From assembly GCA_003566795.1 (NCBI GenBank), contig PXBU01000051.1, forward strand, positions 1 to 7,065: DNA of 7,065 nt, in the 5' to 3' direction. Position numbers and translations under genes: made by a program. The stretch is from Puniceicoccaceae bacterium (lineage in GTDB: Bacteria; Verrucomicrobiota; Verrucomicrobiia; Opitutales; Coraliomargaritaceae). This document shows positions 4,803 to 7,065 of this stretch, piece after piece. Below the pieces are notes generated by a model. The model was not told the DNA's origin. It did no database searches and worked only from the letters and a program-made list of their open reading frames with translations. Position 1 is the first letter of the stretch; every line of letters begins with the position of its first letter.

Positions 4803-6971
4803 ATGAAACCAAATTTCTCAAAAATCTCTTTTCAATCACCCCAGCCCGCCGCTTCCCGCGAGGAGTGGGCGGCGCAGGTCAAAGCTGAAACTGGAAAAAG
4901 CGTCGAAGAACTCGTCCATGCGACCATGGAGCAAATCGACGTCGACCCACTCTACGGCAAAGAGGCCTATGCGCGCATGGAGCACCTCGACTTCACTGCC
5001 GGGATCGCCCCGCATTTGCGCGGTCCCTATGCCACCATGTATGCATTTCGTCCCTGGACGGTCCGGCAGTATGCGGGTTTCTCCACTGCGGAGGAGTCCA
5101 ACGCCTTCTACCGGCGCAACATCGCCGCCGGTCAGCAGGGCCTGTCGGTGGCCTTCGACCTCGCCACGCACCGCGGCTACGACTCCGATCACCCGCGCGT
5201 CGTCAGCGATGTGGGCAAGGCCGGGGTCGCCATCGACTCAGTCGAGGACATGCACATTCTTTTTAACAATATCGACCTCTCCCGTGTCTCCGTCTCCATG
5301 ACGATGAATGGTGCTGTCATCCCGGTGCTGGCCTTCTATATACTGGCGGGCCTTGAGCAGGGCTGCAAGCTGGAGCAACTTGCGGGCACGATTCAAAACG
5401 ATATCTTAAAGGAGTTCATGGTGCGGAACACTTACATCTATCCGCCCGCCCCCTCGATGCGAATCATCGGCGACATCTTCGAATACACCTCGAAGCACAT
5501 GCCTAAGTTCAACTCCATCTCCATCTCCGGGTATCACATGCAGGAAGCCGGTGCCACCGCCGATCTCGAAATGGGCTACACCCTGGCTGACGGCTTGGAA
5601 TACCTGCGCACCGGCGTGAATGCAGGCCTCGATATCGATGCCTTCGCACCGCGCCTCTCCTTTTTCTGGGCCACCGGCAAGAACTTCTTCATGGAGATTG
5701 CCAAGATGCGCGCCGCCCGACTGCTGTGGGCCAAGATCGTCCGACAGTTTGACCCCAAAAACCCGAAGTCACTTGCCTTGCGCACGCACTCTCAGACCTC
5801 CGGCTGGTCGCTGACCGAGCAAGACCCCTTCAACAACGTCGCCCGCACGGCGATCGAGGCACTGGCTGCGGCCTGCGGCCACACCCAATCACTCCACACC
5901 AACGCCCTGGACGAAGCCATCGCGCTGCCGACTGACTTCTCGGCCCGCATCGCGCGCAATACGCAGCTCTTCATCCAGGAAGAAACCGGCATGACGCGCT
6001 TCATCGACCCCTGGGGCGGCAGCTACTATGTGGAAGCGCTCACCCACGAGCTGATGCACAAAGCCTGGGCCCACATCCAGGAGTGTGAGGAATACGGCGG
6101 CATGACCAAGGCTATCGAGGAAGGCATCCCCAAGCTCCGGATCGAGGAAGCCGCCGCCCGCCGTCAGGCCCGCATCGACTCCGGCAAGGAAACCATCGTC
6201 GGACTCAACAAATACCGCCTCGAAAAGGAAGACCCCATCGAGACTCTCGACATTGATAACTCCGCCGTGCGCGATTCCCAAATCGCCCGCCTCAAAAAAA
6301 TACGCGCTGAGCGGGACAACAAGGCAGTCAAATCCAGCCTCGAAGCACTCGCCAACGCCATGCGGGACGGTGACGGCAATATCCTTGCGCTCGCAGTTGA
6401 CGCCGCCTCCAAGCGTGCCACTCTCGGGGAAATTTCCACTGCTATTGAGAGCGTGGTGGGCCGTTACCGTGCCAACATCCGCTCGATCTCAGGAGTTTAC
6501 GCCAGAGAATTCGGAGCCGCACCCGCCATGGACGAAATCAAAGAACTCATTGCAAAATTTGAAGCCGAGGAGGGCCGTCGGCCCCGTATTATGATCGCAA
6601 AGATGGGGCAGGACGGTCACGACCGCGGGGCCAAAGTAGTGGCCACCGGTTACGCAGACCTGGGCTACGATGTCGATATCGGCCCACTCTTCCAAACGCC
6701 GGAAGAGACCGCGCGCCAAGCAGTGGAGAACGACTGCCACATCGTCGCTATGTCGTCTCTCGCGGCGGGCCACAAGACCCTGCTCCCGCAACTGGTCGCC
6801 GAACTAAAGCAACTCGGCCGCGAGGACATCATGGTCGTGTGCGGCGGTGTCATTCCCGCCAAGGATTACGAGTTTCTCTACCAACAGGGTGCCAAAGCCA
6901 TTTTCGGCCCCGGCACGGTCGTCCCCGAATCCGCAAAAAAAATGCTGCAACTGCTGCTCGCAGAGCGATAG
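4803..6971 (+). CDS. mutB: Methylmalonyl-CoA mutase large (catalytic) subunit
   Basis: The 722-residue adenosylcobalamin enzyme interconverts (R)-methylmalonyl-CoA and succinyl-CoA by a radical rearrangement. Its length matches known large subunits (about 730). The substrate barrel (about 45-420) contains GPYATMYAFRPWTVRQYAGF, FDLATHRGYDSDHPRVVSDV, FMVRNTYIYPPAPSMR, SGYHMQEAGATADLEMGY and DPWGGSYYVEALT. The cobalamin domain (about 593-722) contains KMGQDGHDRGAKVVATGYAD, SSLAAGHKTL and VVCGGVIPAKDY. Expected key residues are present: Tyr76, Arg83, Tyr90, Arg208 and His245 (Propionibacterium Tyr75, Arg82, Tyr89, Arg207 and His244), Lys600, and the cobalt ligand His606 within DxHxxG (604-609). 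It therefore looks fully active and base-off/His-on. The start ATG follows the heptamer array and has no Shine-Dalgarno site; MKPNFSKISF is a plausible N-terminus. It follows mutA by 79 bp on the same strand. Confidence 0.97.
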   Translation: MKPNFSKISFQSPQPAASREEWAAQVKAETGKSVEELVHATMEQIDVDPLYGKEAYARMEHLDFTAGIAPHLRGPYATMYAFRPWTVRQYAGFSTAEESNAFYRRNIAAGQQGLSVAFDLATHRGYDSDHPRVVSDVGKAGVAIDSVEDMHILFNNIDLSRVSVSMTMNGAVIPVLAFYILAGLEQGCKLEQLAGTIQNDILKEFMVRNTYIYPPAPSMRIIGDIFEYTSKHMPKFNSISISGYHMQEAGATADLEMGYTLADGLEYLRTGVNAGLDIDAFAPRLSFFWATGKNFFMEIAKMRAARLLWAKIVRQFDPKNPKSLALRTHSQTSGWSLTEQDPFNNVARTAIEALAAACGHTQSLHTNALDEAIALPTDFSARIARNTQLFIQEETGMTRFIDPWGGSYYVEALTHELMHKAWAHIQECEEYGGMTKAIEEGIPKLRIEEAAARRQARIDSGKETIVGLNKYRLEKEDPIETLDIDNSAVRDSQIARLKKIRAERDNKAVKSSLEALANAMRDGDGNILALAVDAASKRATLGEISTAIESVVGRYRANIRSISGVYAREFGAAPAMDEIKELIAKFEAEEGRRPRIMIAKMGQDGHDRGAKVVATGYADLGYDVDIGPLFQTPEETARQAVENDCHIVAMSSLAAGHKTLLPQLVAELKQLGREDIMVVCGGVIPAKDYEFLYQQGAKAIFGPGTVVPESAKKMLQLLLAER

Positions 6972-7042
6972 TATCTGACTAATTAAGTTTTCCCAATCGT
7001 TGTAGCGGAATGGGGAACCCATTTCGAACTGATTTCCTTCCT
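6972..7042 (+). other. Short gap after mutB with a weak imperfect hairpin
   Basis: The 71-bp spacer shows an imperfect inverted repeat: TTCCCAATCG and CGGAATGGGGAA around a TTGTAG loop, at about 6989-7016. It contains mismatches and wobble pairs and has no following T-run, so it is not a convincing terminator. Transcription may continue into the next plus-strand gene. Confidence 0.25.
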
Positions 7043-7065
7043 ATGAGCATTTCCACCAAACGCGG
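7043..7065 (+). CDS. Start of a plus-strand gene, possibly PduO-type cob(I)alamin adenosyltransferase (cut by window edge)
   Basis: Only seven complete codons are visible, MSISTKR, followed by GG, which forces Gly if the third base stays in the same codon box. Proteins of the PduO/MMAB cobalamin adenosyltransferase family very often begin with M-S-I-x-T-[KR]-x-G-D, the start of their ATP-binding motif, so the match is suggestive. The context fits well: this enzyme attaches the adenosyl group to cobalamin to make the cofactor MutB needs, and it is often found near mutase genes. There is no visible Shine-Dalgarno site. With so few residues the call rests on motif likeness and neighbourhood and could be wrong. 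Confidence 0.45.

Noticed and set aside
6989..7016. Rho-independent terminator after mutB
   Set aside because: The inverted repeat is imperfect and no T-run follows.

Overview
This window carries most of the succinyl-CoA / methylmalonyl-CoA / propionyl-CoA interconversion pathway as two divergent gene groups that read away from a 131-bp AT-rich spacer (about 2436-2566). GC-rich coding sequence, AT-rich gaps, weak or missing Shine-Dalgarno sites before most genes, and an intergenic heptamer repeat suggest a bacterium of the Verrucomicrobiota type (Opitutae/Puniceicoccales-like). This placement is an impression from protein style and context. No rRNA or marker gene is present, so it is not firm.

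Leftward (minus strand) from the spacer lie methylmalonyl-CoA epimerase (mce), a 516-residue acyl-CoA carboxyltransferase of the MmdA/PccB family, and the start of a small one-helix membrane protein of the OadG/MmdD family. The last gene runs off the left edge of the window only just before its expected C-terminus. The pairing of carboxyltransferase and OadG-like subunit points to a biotin-dependent, sodium-pumping methylmalonyl-CoA decarboxylase rather than an ATP-dependent propionyl-CoA carboxylase. The biotin carrier and the OadB/MmdB membrane pump subunit would be expected just outside the window.

Rightward (plus strand) lie mutA and mutB, the small and large subunits of adenosylcobalamin-dependent methylmalonyl-CoA mutase. 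MutB keeps the cobalamin-binding and active-site residues; MutA has lost them and must be the non-catalytic partner. A degenerate 7-bp tandem repeat of about 12 units starts inside the last codons of mutA and fills the gap up to the mutB start. At the right edge the first seven codons of another plus-strand gene read MSISTKR, followed by a probable Gly, which resembles the start of PduO-type cobalamin adenosyltransferases, the enzymes that make the mutase cofactor.

Together the genes describe this route: succinyl-CoA to (R)-methylmalonyl-CoA (MutAB), to (S)-methylmalonyl-CoA (Mce), to propionyl-CoA plus CO2 with Na+ export (MmdA, OadG-like subunit and partners outside the window). This is the classical succinate pathway to propionate. 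The mutase and epimerase steps are reversible and could also serve propionate assimilation. No RNA gene, insertion sequence, CRISPR array or phage gene was seen. The biochemistry is known; the less ordinary points are the heptamer array inside the mutAB operon, the small-subunit substitutions and length, and the start-site arrangements.
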